64,000 nt of DNA, from positions 1 to 64,000 of the forward strand of contig NZ_FXTH01000011.1 of the NCBI RefSeq assembly GCF_900182555.1, written 5' to 3'. The notes under the pieces are model-generated. The model made no database searches and had not been told where the DNA came from. It was given only the letters and a program-made list of their open reading frames with translations. This DNA comes from Fodinibius sediminis. GTDB lineage: Bacteria; Bacteroidota; Rhodothermia; Balneolales; Balneolaceae. Below are positions 16,346-25,263 of the stretch, one piece after another (position 1 is the first letter of the stretch; the number at the start of each line of letters is the position of its first letter). A program made the position numbers and the translations under genes.

Positions 16346-19090
16346 TTAAGCCACCAACTCTTCATTCATCTCTTCAATAATTTCATCCATCTCATCCCCA
16401 AAGACTTTATACATCCCCCCGATGCCTCCCTTGGCATCAAACGGGGCATAGTCCAGATCATCCCTAGTGAAGTGTATGGAAGTAGCGATATGATCCTTGA
16501 TCATGTGCAGCCATTCCATCTGCTCTTCATTGAATTTCAGGGCACCGGCCTGTTTATCGAAGACCCATTCCTGGAAGTTCCGGTTTACCGTGGAATCAAA
16601 CGGTCGGAGCTCCTCATCCAGTCCACACACCTTTCGGATCAAGGCCACCAAAGCCGTTAATTCCGATTTTGGATTTCTGCCTTCATACTTCTCCAGCTGG
16701 GAATAGCCCTGCCAAACATGCATCGGTGCCAGATTGGGTTTTTCCTGCCGGATCTTGTCGGCCAGTTCCTTTATCATCTGGTAGGTAACCTCTTTCAACC
16801 GATGGGGCTGATCGTAAAAGATGGATAAGGCTGTAATTTCATCCTTATGCTCTTTGATATAGGCCTTAAAATCTTCAACAAGTGTTTCAGACTGCTGTTT
16901 CTGTTCTTTGTCCCACCCAGCGTAGGTGACCTCATCAATATTGACCACATCAAGAATCTGCTCGTGGGTCTTCTTCGCCTGGTCCAGAAACTCAATCAGT
17001 TCCCCCGTAAAATTGGAGGCGGCCTTCTCCCGTAACTTTCTCTTTGCCGCTTCCTCATCCCCTCCGGTTCCTCCTTCTTCCTGCGGCTTACCGGCCAATT
17101 CCTGGACTTTATCGGGATTGGTTGCATCCAGCAACTCGTTGGTAACAGTGTTAATGGATTTCCCGGTCACCTCCTTGAAATGCTCTTTCTCTCTGCCATC
17201 AAGCAGTTTATTTAGTCGTGCCAGGCGATTGGCTGCCGAATCAAAAAAGTCTTCGTCCGCACTGCCCATCATAATGTGATGCAATAGATCCTTAAAAGGA
17301 ACAGTGCGGTTTCGCTCTAAGGGACGGCTGTCGGTTTTCAGACTCTTGGTAACCCCAACCGCATCCACAACCACAAAATGGGTCTTATCCGTTTTTGCGG
17401 AGGGCGTGACCTTTTCCAGATCCTCTTTCTGCAGGGTACGGGTACCCCTTCCTTTCATCTGTTCAAAGTAATTCCGGCTCTTCACATCCCGCATGAACAT
17501 CAGACACTCAATGGGTTTCACGTCGGTACCGGTAGCAATCATATCCACCGTTACGGCAATGCGGGGATAAAATTCATTGCGGAACTGTTGCAATACCGAT
17601 TTGGGATCTTCTTCGGTCTTATAGGTCACCTTTTTACAAAAATCATTGCCCTCGGCAAACTCTTCACGGACCGTTTTAATAATATCATCACAATGACTGT
17701 CCGTCTTGGCAAAAATCAGTGTTTTGGGCACTTCCTCCCGATGCGGGAAAATAGTCGGTAGGCTGTCTCGATATGTTTTAATGATATTGCGGATCTGGCT
17801 GGGATTGACGACATCTTTATCCAGCTGTTTGGCCGTATAATCCACATCTTCATCCAACTGCTCCCAACGCTTCTTGCGGGTGAGCTTCTCCCGCTTCTCA
17901 ACATACTCCTTTGCCTTAATTTCCTTGCCATTCTTGGAAATCTCCGTTTCAATCGTAAAGACATCGTACCCAACGTTCACACCATCTGCTACAGCCTGCT
18001 CGTGTTTATATTCGCTGACCACGTTCTCTTTGAAATACCCATAGGTGCGCTTATCCGGGGTGGCAGTCAGCCCCACCTGAAAGGCGTCAAAATAGTCTAA
18101 TACTTGCTTCCATAAATTATAGATAGAGCGATGGCACTCATCTATAACGATGAAATCGAAGAACTCAATCGGTACCTCTTCATTGTACTCAACCGGAACC
18201 GGTTCCTTCGGCTGGTACTGCTCGTTGGGATTCTCTTCCTCACTACTTTCTTCCAGCTCATCTCCCTGCAGGATGGAGTACATTCGTTGTATGGTGCTGA
18301 TACATACCTTGCTATCAGGTGCGATGTAGCTGGACCGCAGTAATTGAACTGGATAGATCTCGGTGAACTTTCGATTTTCCCCGGTGGGCGTATACTTCAT
18401 AAACTCCTGTTCGGCCTGTTCCCCCAGGTTTTTGGTATCCACCAGAAAGAGAATGCGCTTGGCATCGGCATGTTTCAGCAAGCGGTAAATCGAGGTAATG
18501 GCCGTAAACGTCTTACCAGCACCGGTAGCCATCTGAATCAAAGCACGTGGCCGACCCTCCTTAAAGGATTGCTCCAGATTTCTAATCGCACTGATCTGGC
18601 AATCCCGCAGGCCTTTGGTTTGAAGGTCCGGAATCTCCTGTAGGCGGGCTCTTAGTGTCTTGTCCTTTTCCATCCATCCCTGCAACGTTTCCGGGCGGTG
18701 AAAGGAAAATACTTCACGGGACCTCGGTTTGGGGTCTCTTAAGTCGGTAAATCGGGTTATTTCCCCATTGCTTTCATAAATGAAGGGGAGGGATGCTTGT
18801 CCAATATACTGTAGATCGCTTGCCGAATACCGGTTAGACTGAGCCTCAGCCTGTAGAAGTCGGTGTCCTTCTTCCTCTCGTTTTGCTTCTATAATGGCTG
18901 CGGGTCGTTTTTGTACAAAAGAAATGTAATCTGCAGGACCGGAGTCGGTATGGTACTCACGGATAGTGACCCCATCTGATACAGAAAAATCTATGCTTTC
19001 CTTATTTTGAATATCCCAACCTGACTGTTTAAGTCTCTCATCAATTTTTTTTCTGGCCTCTTGTTCAGGCGTAAGGTTATTACTACTCAT
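16346..19090 (-). CDS. hsdR: Type I restriction endonuclease subunit with SF2 motor
   Basis: The 914-residue protein is the first gene of the operon. The N-terminal nuclease domain has Asp54 and Glu68-x-Lys70 in AIIEAKR with a downstream Gln-rich helix (AEAQSNRYS). The SF2 motor has Walker A in MATGAGKTFTA near residue 190, a DECH box in VIDECHRS near 320, motif III GLTATP and motif VI in MKGRGTRTL. The C-terminal third fits the EcoEI-type HsdR end that docks on the methyltransferase. It translocates and cuts unmodified DNA. All motifs are intact, so the system looks functional. Confidence 0.94.
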   Translation of the reverse strand: MSSNNLTPEQEARKKIDERLKQSGWDIQNKESIDFSVSDGVTIREYHTDSGPADYISFVQKRPAAIIEAKREEEGHRLLQAEAQSNRYSASDLQYIGQASLPFIYESNGEITRFTDLRDPKPRSREVFSFHRPETLQGWMEKDKTLRARLQEIPDLQTKGLRDCQISAIRNLEQSFKEGRPRALIQMATGAGKTFTAITSIYRLLKHADAKRILFLVDTKNLGEQAEQEFMKYTPTGENRKFTEIYPVQLLRSSYIAPDSKVCISTIQRMYSILQGDELEESSEEENPNEQYQPKEPVPVEYNEEVPIEFFDFIVIDECHRSIYNLWKQVLDYFDAFQVGLTATPDKRTYGYFKENVVSEYKHEQAVADGVNVGYDVFTIETEISKNGKEIKAKEYVEKREKLTRKKRWEQLDEDVDYTAKQLDKDVVNPSQIRNIIKTYRDSLPTIFPHREEVPKTLIFAKTDSHCDDIIKTVREEFAEGNDFCKKVTYKTEEDPKSVLQQFRNEFYPRIAVTVDMIATGTDVKPIECLMFMRDVKSRNYFEQMKGRGTRTLQKEDLEKVTPSAKTDKTHFVVVDAVGVTKSLKTDSRPLERNRTVPFKDLLHHIMMGSADEDFFDSAANRLARLNKLLDGREKEHFKEVTGKSINTVTNELLDATNPDKVQELAGKPQEEGGTGGDEEAAKRKLREKAASNFTGELIEFLDQAKKTHEQILDVVNIDEVTYAGWDKEQKQQSETLVEDFKAYIKEHKDEITALSIFYDQPHRLKEVTYQMIKELADKIRQEKPNLAPMHVWQGYSQLEKYEGRNPKSELTALVALIRKVCGLDEELRPFDSTVNRNFQEWVFDKQAGALKFNEEQMEWLHMIKDHIATSIHFTRDDLDYAPFDAKGGIGGMYKVFGDEMDEIIEEMNEELVA

Positions 19091-19730
19091 TATGCGGTAG
19101 ATAGACTATGATAAGATGAAACCCAACGTAAATCATTAAATTGGTTATAAGGTAACAAAATGTTGTAAAAGAGCAAGGAGTAGAAGGAGGTGGCTTGTTA
19201 GCAGTAAGAAAAAGAAATCCCATGGCATCCAAACATTTGTAACGATCCAATGCCTCGGACTACTTATAGTTGCATTGTGGTTGAGTTGGTTTTTTTCTTA
19301 CGGTAAAATGATCCTGGATAACAAATAACTGATCGAGTAGAGTGTCAATGTTTAGTAAAATCAATAGGATAGCTTAACTATTCCTGGTGTACAGAATTTC
19401 TGGTGGGAAGACTTTTCAGAGGAAGAAAACAAGGGGCCTCAAGGCTTCCGAAGAAGGCCGGACCTGTATCAGAGAAGAAATTTGGAGCGACTCTGAGCAA
19501 TGCCTTTGATATAATATTGTTAAACATAATATATTTTCTGTCGATCAGACGTGGAAGAACTTTTTTAGCTGAAATTTGCGGTTGCCTCTTTGCGAGTAGA
19601 CTTATGAATCCAAGTTGAAAAAGGAAATAGCTAATTTGCGAGTAGGAAAAATCGGTGATATATTAGATTTTTGATTTGAACCCTCGATCCTTGATGATCG
19701 AGAAATTTAGTGAACCTATGGGTGACCATA
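19091..19730. other. 640 bp gap upstream of hsdR
   Basis: I see no supported gene. A ribosome-binding-like AAGGAGG occurs near 19184 and is followed by a short hydrophobic frame without a good start, which could be a decayed membrane-protein fragment. CCTATGG-GTGA-CCATAGG near 19715-19732 is a perfect 7 bp hairpin just before the tRNA-like sequence. The hsdR promoter should lie in the first 100 bp but shows no clear consensus. Confidence 0.4.
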
Positions 19731-19812
19731 GGAATTGAGCGGTCAAAATCGGTTTCTGTGTACTGTAAAGCCACAAATTAGAGAAGGTTCAAAATCCTCT
19801 CTCTCCGCTCTC
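19731..19812 (+). tRNA. Degenerate tRNA-like remnant, probable attachment site (not a functional tRNA)
   Basis: The stretch has features of a class II tRNA lacking its 5' acceptor arm: a D-loop-like GAGCGGTCAAA, an anticodon-loop-like CTGTAAA (GTA, Tyr), and a T-arm and 3' acceptor GGTTCAAAATCCTCTCTCTCC. The last part closely resembles the 3' end of many tRNA-Ser genes. No GGAGAGA arm is found in front to pair with TCTCTCC, and the anticodon stem does not pair well. A terminator follows at once. Integrated elements leave such 3' tRNA fragments at their distal end. Confidence 0.45.
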
Positions 19813-19853
19813 AAAGCCCTGATATAGGTTCTGCTCCTGCATCAGGGCTTTTT
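19813..19853 (+). terminator. Intrinsic terminator after the tRNA remnant
   Basis: AAAGCCCTGAT (19813-19823) and ATCAGGGCTTT (19841-19851) form a perfect 11 bp stem followed by T residues. It is the kind of terminator that follows a tRNA gene. Confidence 0.8.
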
Positions 19854-20070
19854 ATGTGCCGCACAGGCGGCAGAGCATACCAACTGGAAACCAGAGGCAG
19901 CGCCTCTTTGGAGAGGCGGCAGCAAGCCTTGCGCATTTGCCTTAGTCCTTGTAGCAAAAGCCCCGGGCAGATTATCTGTTGATGTACAATACCTCCGCTT
20001 CCGGCTGCCGGGCTATGGGGTTTCAGGGTAGCGGAAGCAGGAGCTGCCGTCACTGCACAGCCCCATCCCC

Positions 20071-20400
20071 TTAAATCGCCCTGCTGTACTGGAATTGTTC
20101 CCTGACTTCGTAGTGCTGGGATCGATTATCATACCGCTTGAGAATTTTTCTCTCCACAGCCGATACATAGGATCTCTTAAAATTTTGCCCGGCAAATTCC
20201 TTTACCGATTCCCAGGAGTCAAACCACATGATGGTGATGAATTCTACCTCATCCCCGTGGTTTTTTCGAAATAGCTGAATGCTTTTATAGCCCCTGACCT
20301 GCCTGTCGGCAATGGTCGGGAAAATTTTCTCCCGAAGGAGGTTTTCGTATTCATCAGCATCTTCCATGGTGGTCCATCCACGCCAAATTCTACTAATCAT
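20071..20400 (-). CDS. ABM-domain (antibiotic biosynthesis monooxygenase-like) protein
   Basis: The 109-residue product has the ferredoxin-like ABM pattern: MISRIWRGWTT at the start, a helix with YENLLREKIFPTI, the strand GYKSIQLFRK, and EFITIMWFDSWESVKEFAG near residues 54-72. ABM proteins are small dimeric oxygenases, haem-degrading enzymes or simply stress proteins, so the substrate cannot be named. The start ATG at 20400 opens directly with the conserved strand. It stands alone, upstream of a 770 bp gap. Confidence 0.8.
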   Translation of the reverse strand: MISRIWRGWTTMEDADEYENLLREKIFPTIADRQVRGYKSIQLFRKNHGDEVEFITIMWFDSWESVKEFAGQNFKRSYVSAVERKILKRYDNRSQHYEVREQFQYSRAI

Positions 20401-21171
20401 AACATATGACAGCTTATTATCGGTTATTGCCCTATTTAAATTTTATCTGCCTGCCAAAGTTCCGGATCGTATAAAAAAGAGGGGTAATCGGCTGAAATTA
20501 GTCTCTTTCCGGTCATATTGTGCCTTTTCGACCGGTGATTAATCTCCGGGCGGCATGCACCCACCCGGTGCCCTGAGGGAAGTCCCGGGGAAGGCTGTGG
20601 GGGAGAAGCAGCTGAATAGGGCCGCCCTCTCCGAGAGAGCAGGTTGCTTCTGCATTCGGGGCCATGAGGGCCGGATGCTGATAATACAATGGTTTTTTCA
20701 ACCGCTGACACACAAGAGTTTTGGGAGTAGTTCGTTAGGAGTTTTATACACCGGTACTGCGTGGTAAGTGCCGGTCGTCATTTTACACCTACACTAACAG
20801 TAACCTAAAAGAACAATAAAGCCTGCGAGTCCTGCACGAATATAACGTGCAGGACTCCAAAGGCTTCGGAGAGTGCTTCCAAAGGTTTGGGTATCACAGC
20901 ATCCGGTCTTTCGGTTAGACCATTTCGCCGGTGTTGGGAGGCTTTTGAAACGGATAATGCATGGGGGCAACTGTTTTGATGGTCGGCCTGTGCCGCATAA
21001 AGTCAACAAGCATGGCAAAAGGATGAACCATGGGATATTTCGGAATAATCTGACAAGTAATCTTTAGCACAGACTGGAGGCTGCGATACTTTTGATGGAT
21101 AATGATACGGTAAATTGATAAGATGATTGGAAAAAGCTGTTTTTTTGCTTTTCTATCCTTAGCTTTTACAT
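20401..21171. other. 770 bp gap with a perfect hairpin
   Basis: No gene is supported; short frames on both strands are low in conserved features. The notable element is a perfect 12 bp inverted repeat, GAGTCCTGCACG (20827-20838) and CGTGCAGGACTC (20846-20857), with a 7 nt loop. On the minus strand it is followed by a T-rich stretch, but no minus-strand gene ends there, so a regulatory or transcript-structure role is as likely as termination. Confidence 0.5.
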
Positions 21172-23070
21172 ATGGTTAGGGGTTGTGCAATTGTCATACT
21201 GTTAGTGTCATTGATGGGAGGCGTTCCCGACAGGGGAGGTGCGCAATTCAGCCTGGACCGCGACAGCTTGCGGATTCTGCTGGATGAATCCAGCGGCAAA
21301 GAGCGGCTGACCCTGCTTCATCAATTGAGTGAACGGCTGCAGCAGTCAAGTCTGGATTCTGCCCTGGGGTATGCCAATGAGGCGCTGATTCTTGCCCAGG
21401 ATATGGAGTCACCGTCCCTTCGGGCCGAAAGTCATTGGCGACTGGGTCGGCTGTTATCCCGAAGCGGCGCCCATACCGAAGCCCTGTCCCATTTGCTGGA
21501 GGCAAAAAGGACGTTTGAGCAGCTTGGAGACCTGGCCAGCGAGGCGGCTGCACTTGGTAGTCTGGGAGCCTTGTACCGGCGCCAAAGCAATTACAATACT
21601 GCCCTCGAACACTTTTTTAGTTCCCTGAACTTGTGGGAACAAGTTGAAAATGTTCGGGGAGCGGCAAATATCCTTCACCAGATTGGGATTGTCAATGAAC
21701 GGATGGGACAATTATCGCAGGCTGCTACTTTTTATGAGAGAGCTTTACGCCTGAGTGAAGATATCCGGGATTTCAGTGATATGGCGGTCAATGCCACCCA
21801 GCTGGGCAGGGTATATGGAGAACTCGGAGAAAACGAGAAAGCTTTTGAACTGATGAGACGGGCACTGGATGCCTCGGAGCATTTGCCGGGTAAACATGCT
21901 ACGGCATCCATTTTACTGGAGCTGAGTGCGTTATATGAAGAAAAGCAGGCCTATGATGATGCCATCATGGCAAATCGCCAGGCACTGGCGCTGGCTGATT
22001 CAATGGAAAACCCTGTATTGAAGTCACTGAGTTTGCAAAATATAGCTGCCGTATCTGCCGAGATGGGAGCCTATAAGGAAGCAAATGAACACTTGCAGCG
22101 GGCACTTTGGCTGCTCGAAACAACAGGTGTTAAGCAGGAATATATCAAGGTGTTGAACCGAATGGCCCGCAACTTTCTCCATTTGGATCTACTGGCAGAA
22201 GCTGTGGATGCGGCTGAACGGGCGCTGGATGAAGCTATGGCGATGAAGGCGTATGAATTGAGCCAGCAGTCTCTGTTTATCTTAACGGAAGCTTACGAGC
22301 GGGAAGGAGATTTCGAGCAGGCACTGGATACCCAGAAACGTCTTAATGCCATCAAAGACAGTATCTTTGACCGGGAACAAGCCCGGCAGATAGCCAACAT
22401 GCAGGCGCGATACGAAATGGACCAGAAACAACAGGAGATTGCCCTTCTGGAGGAGCAACAAAGTCGGGCAGAGCTGGTTCGCAATGTCTCTATGGGGGGA
22501 GTCGTTCTGATAGTGGTTATAGGATTCCTGATTTATAACCGGCAGCGTCTCAAGATAAAGAAGAACAAAGCAGAACTTGAAAATACACAACTGAAAGAAC
22601 AACAGCTCGAGAAGGATCTGGCCTACAAAAACAAGCAGCTGACCAGTCATTCACTTCATCTGGTGCAAAAGAATGAAGCCATGAAGGAATTAATGGATAA
22701 TATTGACCGGCTCAGTCAGAGCCGGGGAGGAACATTGAGTCATGAGCTGCAGGAGCTGAGAAACCTGGTAGATTACAGCTTTAACCTTGATGAGGATTGG
22801 GAACAGTTCCGGCTCTATTTTGAAGAGGTTCATTCCGGTTTTTTCAATATTCTAAAAGAGCGGTATCCCGATCTTACCCCCAATGAACTACGCCTTTCGG
22901 CCCTGGCCAAATTGAACCTTTCTATCAAAGAGACGGCTACCATTATGGGCATAACACCCAACAGCGTGAAGACCGCCCGTTATCGGTTGCGCAAGAAACT
23001 TAATATGGATACCAGCGAAAATCTCAATGAATTTATGATGGCTGTCGAAAAAACGGCCAGCGACCGATAG
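21172..23070 (+). CDS. TPR-transmembrane-HTH regulator
   Basis: The 632-residue protein has an N-terminal signal-like segment (residues 1-24), about eight to nine tetratricopeptide repeats over residues 50-400, a coiled coil, one transmembrane helix at about 443-463 (GGVVLIVVIGFLIYN), a second coiled coil, and a C-terminal LuxR-like helix-turn-helix with LRLSALAKLNLSIKETATIM near 580-600. This is a common Bacteroidota/Balneolota architecture in which periplasmic TPRs sense something and the cytoplasmic HTH acts on DNA. The ligand and target are unknown. It is followed by mddA-like and crystallin-like genes on the same strand after a 271 bp gap. Confidence 0.85.
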   Translation: MVRGCAIVILLVSLMGGVPDRGGAQFSLDRDSLRILLDESSGKERLTLLHQLSERLQQSSLDSALGYANEALILAQDMESPSLRAESHWRLGRLLSRSGAHTEALSHLLEAKRTFEQLGDLASEAAALGSLGALYRRQSNYNTALEHFFSSLNLWEQVENVRGAANILHQIGIVNERMGQLSQAATFYERALRLSEDIRDFSDMAVNATQLGRVYGELGENEKAFELMRRALDASEHLPGKHATASILLELSALYEEKQAYDDAIMANRQALALADSMENPVLKSLSLQNIAAVSAEMGAYKEANEHLQRALWLLETTGVKQEYIKVLNRMARNFLHLDLLAEAVDAAERALDEAMAMKAYELSQQSLFILTEAYEREGDFEQALDTQKRLNAIKDSIFDREQARQIANMQARYEMDQKQQEIALLEEQQSRAELVRNVSMGGVVLIVVIGFLIYNRQRLKIKKNKAELENTQLKEQQLEKDLAYKNKQLTSHSLHLVQKNEAMKELMDNIDRLSQSRGGTLSHELQELRNLVDYSFNLDEDWEQFRLYFEEVHSGFFNILKERYPDLTPNELRLSALAKLNLSIKETATIMGITPNSVKTARYRLRKKLNMDTSENLNEFMMAVEKTASDR

Positions 23071-23341
23071 CAGCAGACTGTCCCTGTTGTTAAATGCCGT
23101 CTGGCAGCACGGCATTTTCTCTTCCGTTCTGCATGTTTACCTGTTATCTACGTAATAATTCCTGATGTATACTCATTGTTGACCCCTGCTGGCTTGTGCC
23201 TTCAGCCCCCCTCATGATAGTTTTTTGCGTATCAGGGACGATAAACCTTCTGGCTGAAGGGAACTGTGGAATTCCATTTCATCATGGGAAAGTAACCCCG
23301 TGGCAAACCTGTGACAATTACAAACAAAATATGATAAGACA

Positions 23342-24115
23342 ATGAAAAGAATACTGGCGTTCATCTACGGTATATTAAGTTACGTGATATTTCTGGCTTC
23401 TTTTTGCTATGCGATTGCTTTTGTGGGCGATTTTTGGGTACCGAAGACCATCAACAGCGGTGCAACAAGCGCCCTGGTGCCGGCCCTTCTGGTTAATATG
23501 GCGCTGCTGGGGGCATTTGCCATTCAGCACAGCGGTATGGCCCGCAGGGGCTTCAAAAGATGGTGGACGAACATCATCCCCAAACCCATTGAGCGAAGCA
23601 CCTATGTACTCATATCCAGTATGATACTGATCCTGCTGATGTGGTTCTGGCAGCCCATACCGGCAACAGTCTGGAGCGTAGAAAGCGAGCTTGGCCGGTG
23701 GCTTTTGTGGGGCGTGGCCGCGCTGGGCTGGCTGATCGTGCTTGTTACAACCTATCTGATCAGTCACGCTCACCTGTTCGGCCTGCAGCAGGTCTACGAT
23801 TTTCTGCAGGCCCGCGACTTGTGGTATCCCCGGTTTCAAACACCCGGGCTGTACCGCTATATCCGGCATCCCATGATGCTGGGATTTTTTCTGGCTTTCT
23901 GGGCCACCCCCGAGATGACGGGCGGGCATCTGCTGTTTGCTGTTGCCACTTCGGGCTATATCCTGGTCGCTCTTCGTTTTGAGGAGCAGGACCTTATTCG
24001 GGTATTTGGAGACCAGTACCGGAAATACCGGAAGCGGGTGCCGATGTTATTACCGGGCATAAAGGGGAGAAAGGCTGTCAGCAAAAACAGGAACGTCAAG
24101 GTCCCGTCTGAATAG
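23342..24115 (+). CDS. mddA: Methanethiol S-methyltransferase-like membrane protein (MddA/NnrU-isoprenylcysteine methyltransferase family)
   Basis: The 257-residue integral membrane protein has about five or six hydrophobic helices. It carries the family signature in its C-terminal half: GLYRYIRHPMMLGFFLAFW (about 177-195) and a terminal EEQDLIRVFGDQYRKYRKRV segment, which together form the SAM-binding site. The sequence around IQHSGMARRGFKRW and TPEMTGGHLLFA fits MddA, which methylates methanethiol to dimethyl sulfide. Closely related membrane methyltransferases exist, so the substrate is likely rather than proven. It is followed after 46 bp by a crystallin-like gene with a strong ribosome-binding site. 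Confidence 0.72.
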   Translation: MKRILAFIYGILSYVIFLASFCYAIAFVGDFWVPKTINSGATSALVPALLVNMALLGAFAIQHSGMARRGFKRWWTNIIPKPIERSTYVLISSMILILLMWFWQPIPATVWSVESELGRWLLWGVAALGWLIVLVTTYLISHAHLFGLQQVYDFLQARDLWYPRFQTPGLYRYIRHPMMLGFFLAFWATPEMTGGHLLFAVATSGYILVALRFEEQDLIRVFGDQYRKYRKRVPMLLPGIKGRKAVSKNRNVKVPSE

Positions 24116-24161
24116 GGAAGAATAACAAGCTGAAATATTGCACTCAAAAGGAGGAAGCATT

Positions 24162-25133
24162 ATGAGCACAAACATCGACAAAGCACTGCATGCCGCTCTT
24201 GAAGGTCCCGAAATACAGCGACTGAAAGTGTATGGCCACCACTGGAACGTCAAACCCGCAGATGTGCTGCGAAGAGAAGGTACACGGGTTCGCGTGGAGG
24301 GCCAGCTTGATCACAGCGTGCGCATGTGGGATGATGACCATCTTTTTTACAAGTTTACCTTTAAAAACGGCAAGCTTGAAGAGCAGGATCTTCAGATTAA
24401 AGAGAAGGGACTCGGGCAAATAGCGGGAATAGTAGCCAATGCGGTTGGCAAATTCGTTGATATGCCCATCCCGCCCGAGGAGATATCGAAGATTGGTAAT
24501 AAACTTGAAAATATGGCGCATAATGAGTGGCAGTATGCCATTCAAAAACTGGCGCTGCGCATTGGACTGGAAGGGTACAGGCGAATGCACAGCATTACGG
24601 CCTATACGAAACCCCGCTTCGGGGGAGTATCCCAGGTTTTTTCGCCCGGGGTCTATGAAGCCAGCGACTTCTGGGCCGTGGGCAACGATCGCATCGCTTC
24701 GCTGAGGGTGCCGCCCCGTATGAAGGTGCTGGTTTGCAAGCACCGCCCGGGGGTGGGCCGTCCCGAAGAATGCAAGACATACACCAAGGATCGTCCTGCG
24801 CTTGACGAAGAGGTGATGGGCGTGTCTTACTTGAGTGTGGAAGACCTGGACAACCCCGGCCATACGCTTGTCATTGACGGTACAGAGGCACAGCGTGCCG
24901 AGTATACGGTTCGCCTGAAGGAAGGCAGCGGCTGGCTTCGGAAGGACGCCCACCGGGGGTCGATACAGCGAAGCGACAAAATATCCGACGACCGAACCAC
25001 GGCGCGCGGCATTGTGGGCGGCGGGAAGGACGCCTATCAGTTTACCGGCGACCTTGAGGAGGTACGGCTCAGCGGTGACGAGCAGCAGGTCGTGATTAAA
25101 GTAGACGGGGAACCCGTCGAGGCCCTGCACTAA
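24162..25133 (+). CDS. Protein with a beta/gamma-crystallin-like domain
   Basis: I choose ATG 24162 because AAAGGAGGAAGC stands just ahead of it, which gives 323 residues. The first 150 residues are unassigned, with an amphipathic middle. Residues about 160-230 contain VYEASDFWAVGNDRIASLRV followed by strands, which resembles a beta/gamma-crystallin calcium-binding motif (Tyr corner plus N-D-x-I-x-S-L). The C-terminal 80 residues are charged. There is no signal peptide. It follows the methyltransferase gene on the same strand. The crystallin assignment rests on one motif. A long open frame on the opposite strand is a codon-bias shadow. Confidence 0.6.
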   Translation: MSTNIDKALHAALEGPEIQRLKVYGHHWNVKPADVLRREGTRVRVEGQLDHSVRMWDDDHLFYKFTFKNGKLEEQDLQIKEKGLGQIAGIVANAVGKFVDMPIPPEEISKIGNKLENMAHNEWQYAIQKLALRIGLEGYRRMHSITAYTKPRFGGVSQVFSPGVYEASDFWAVGNDRIASLRVPPRMKVLVCKHRPGVGRPEECKTYTKDRPALDEEVMGVSYLSVEDLDNPGHTLVIDGTEAQRAEYTVRLKEGSGWLRKDAHRGSIQRSDKISDDRTTARGIVGGGKDAYQFTGDLEEVRLSGDEQQVVIKVDGEPVEALH

Positions 25134-25263
25134 GCGGTAGTCTGATCTATAGGTTGAAAAATACCGGTCCTTGCCCGCGGCCCTTATTTTTTGCCTGTGG
25201 CAACGGGTTGTGGGGTCGGGCCTGTGAGATCAAAGGCAAAGCCGATATCGAGGTCCTGCGGCC

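Noticed and set aside
19159-19330. Small membrane peptide frame upstream of hsdR
   Set aside because: The hydrophobic frame lacks a usable start codon in phase with the AAGGAGG.
24144-25130. 328-codon open frame on the minus strand
   Set aside because: It mirrors the crystallin-like gene almost exactly and has no family features. It is a shadow caused by the codon bias of the plus-strand gene, which has a strong ribosome-binding site.
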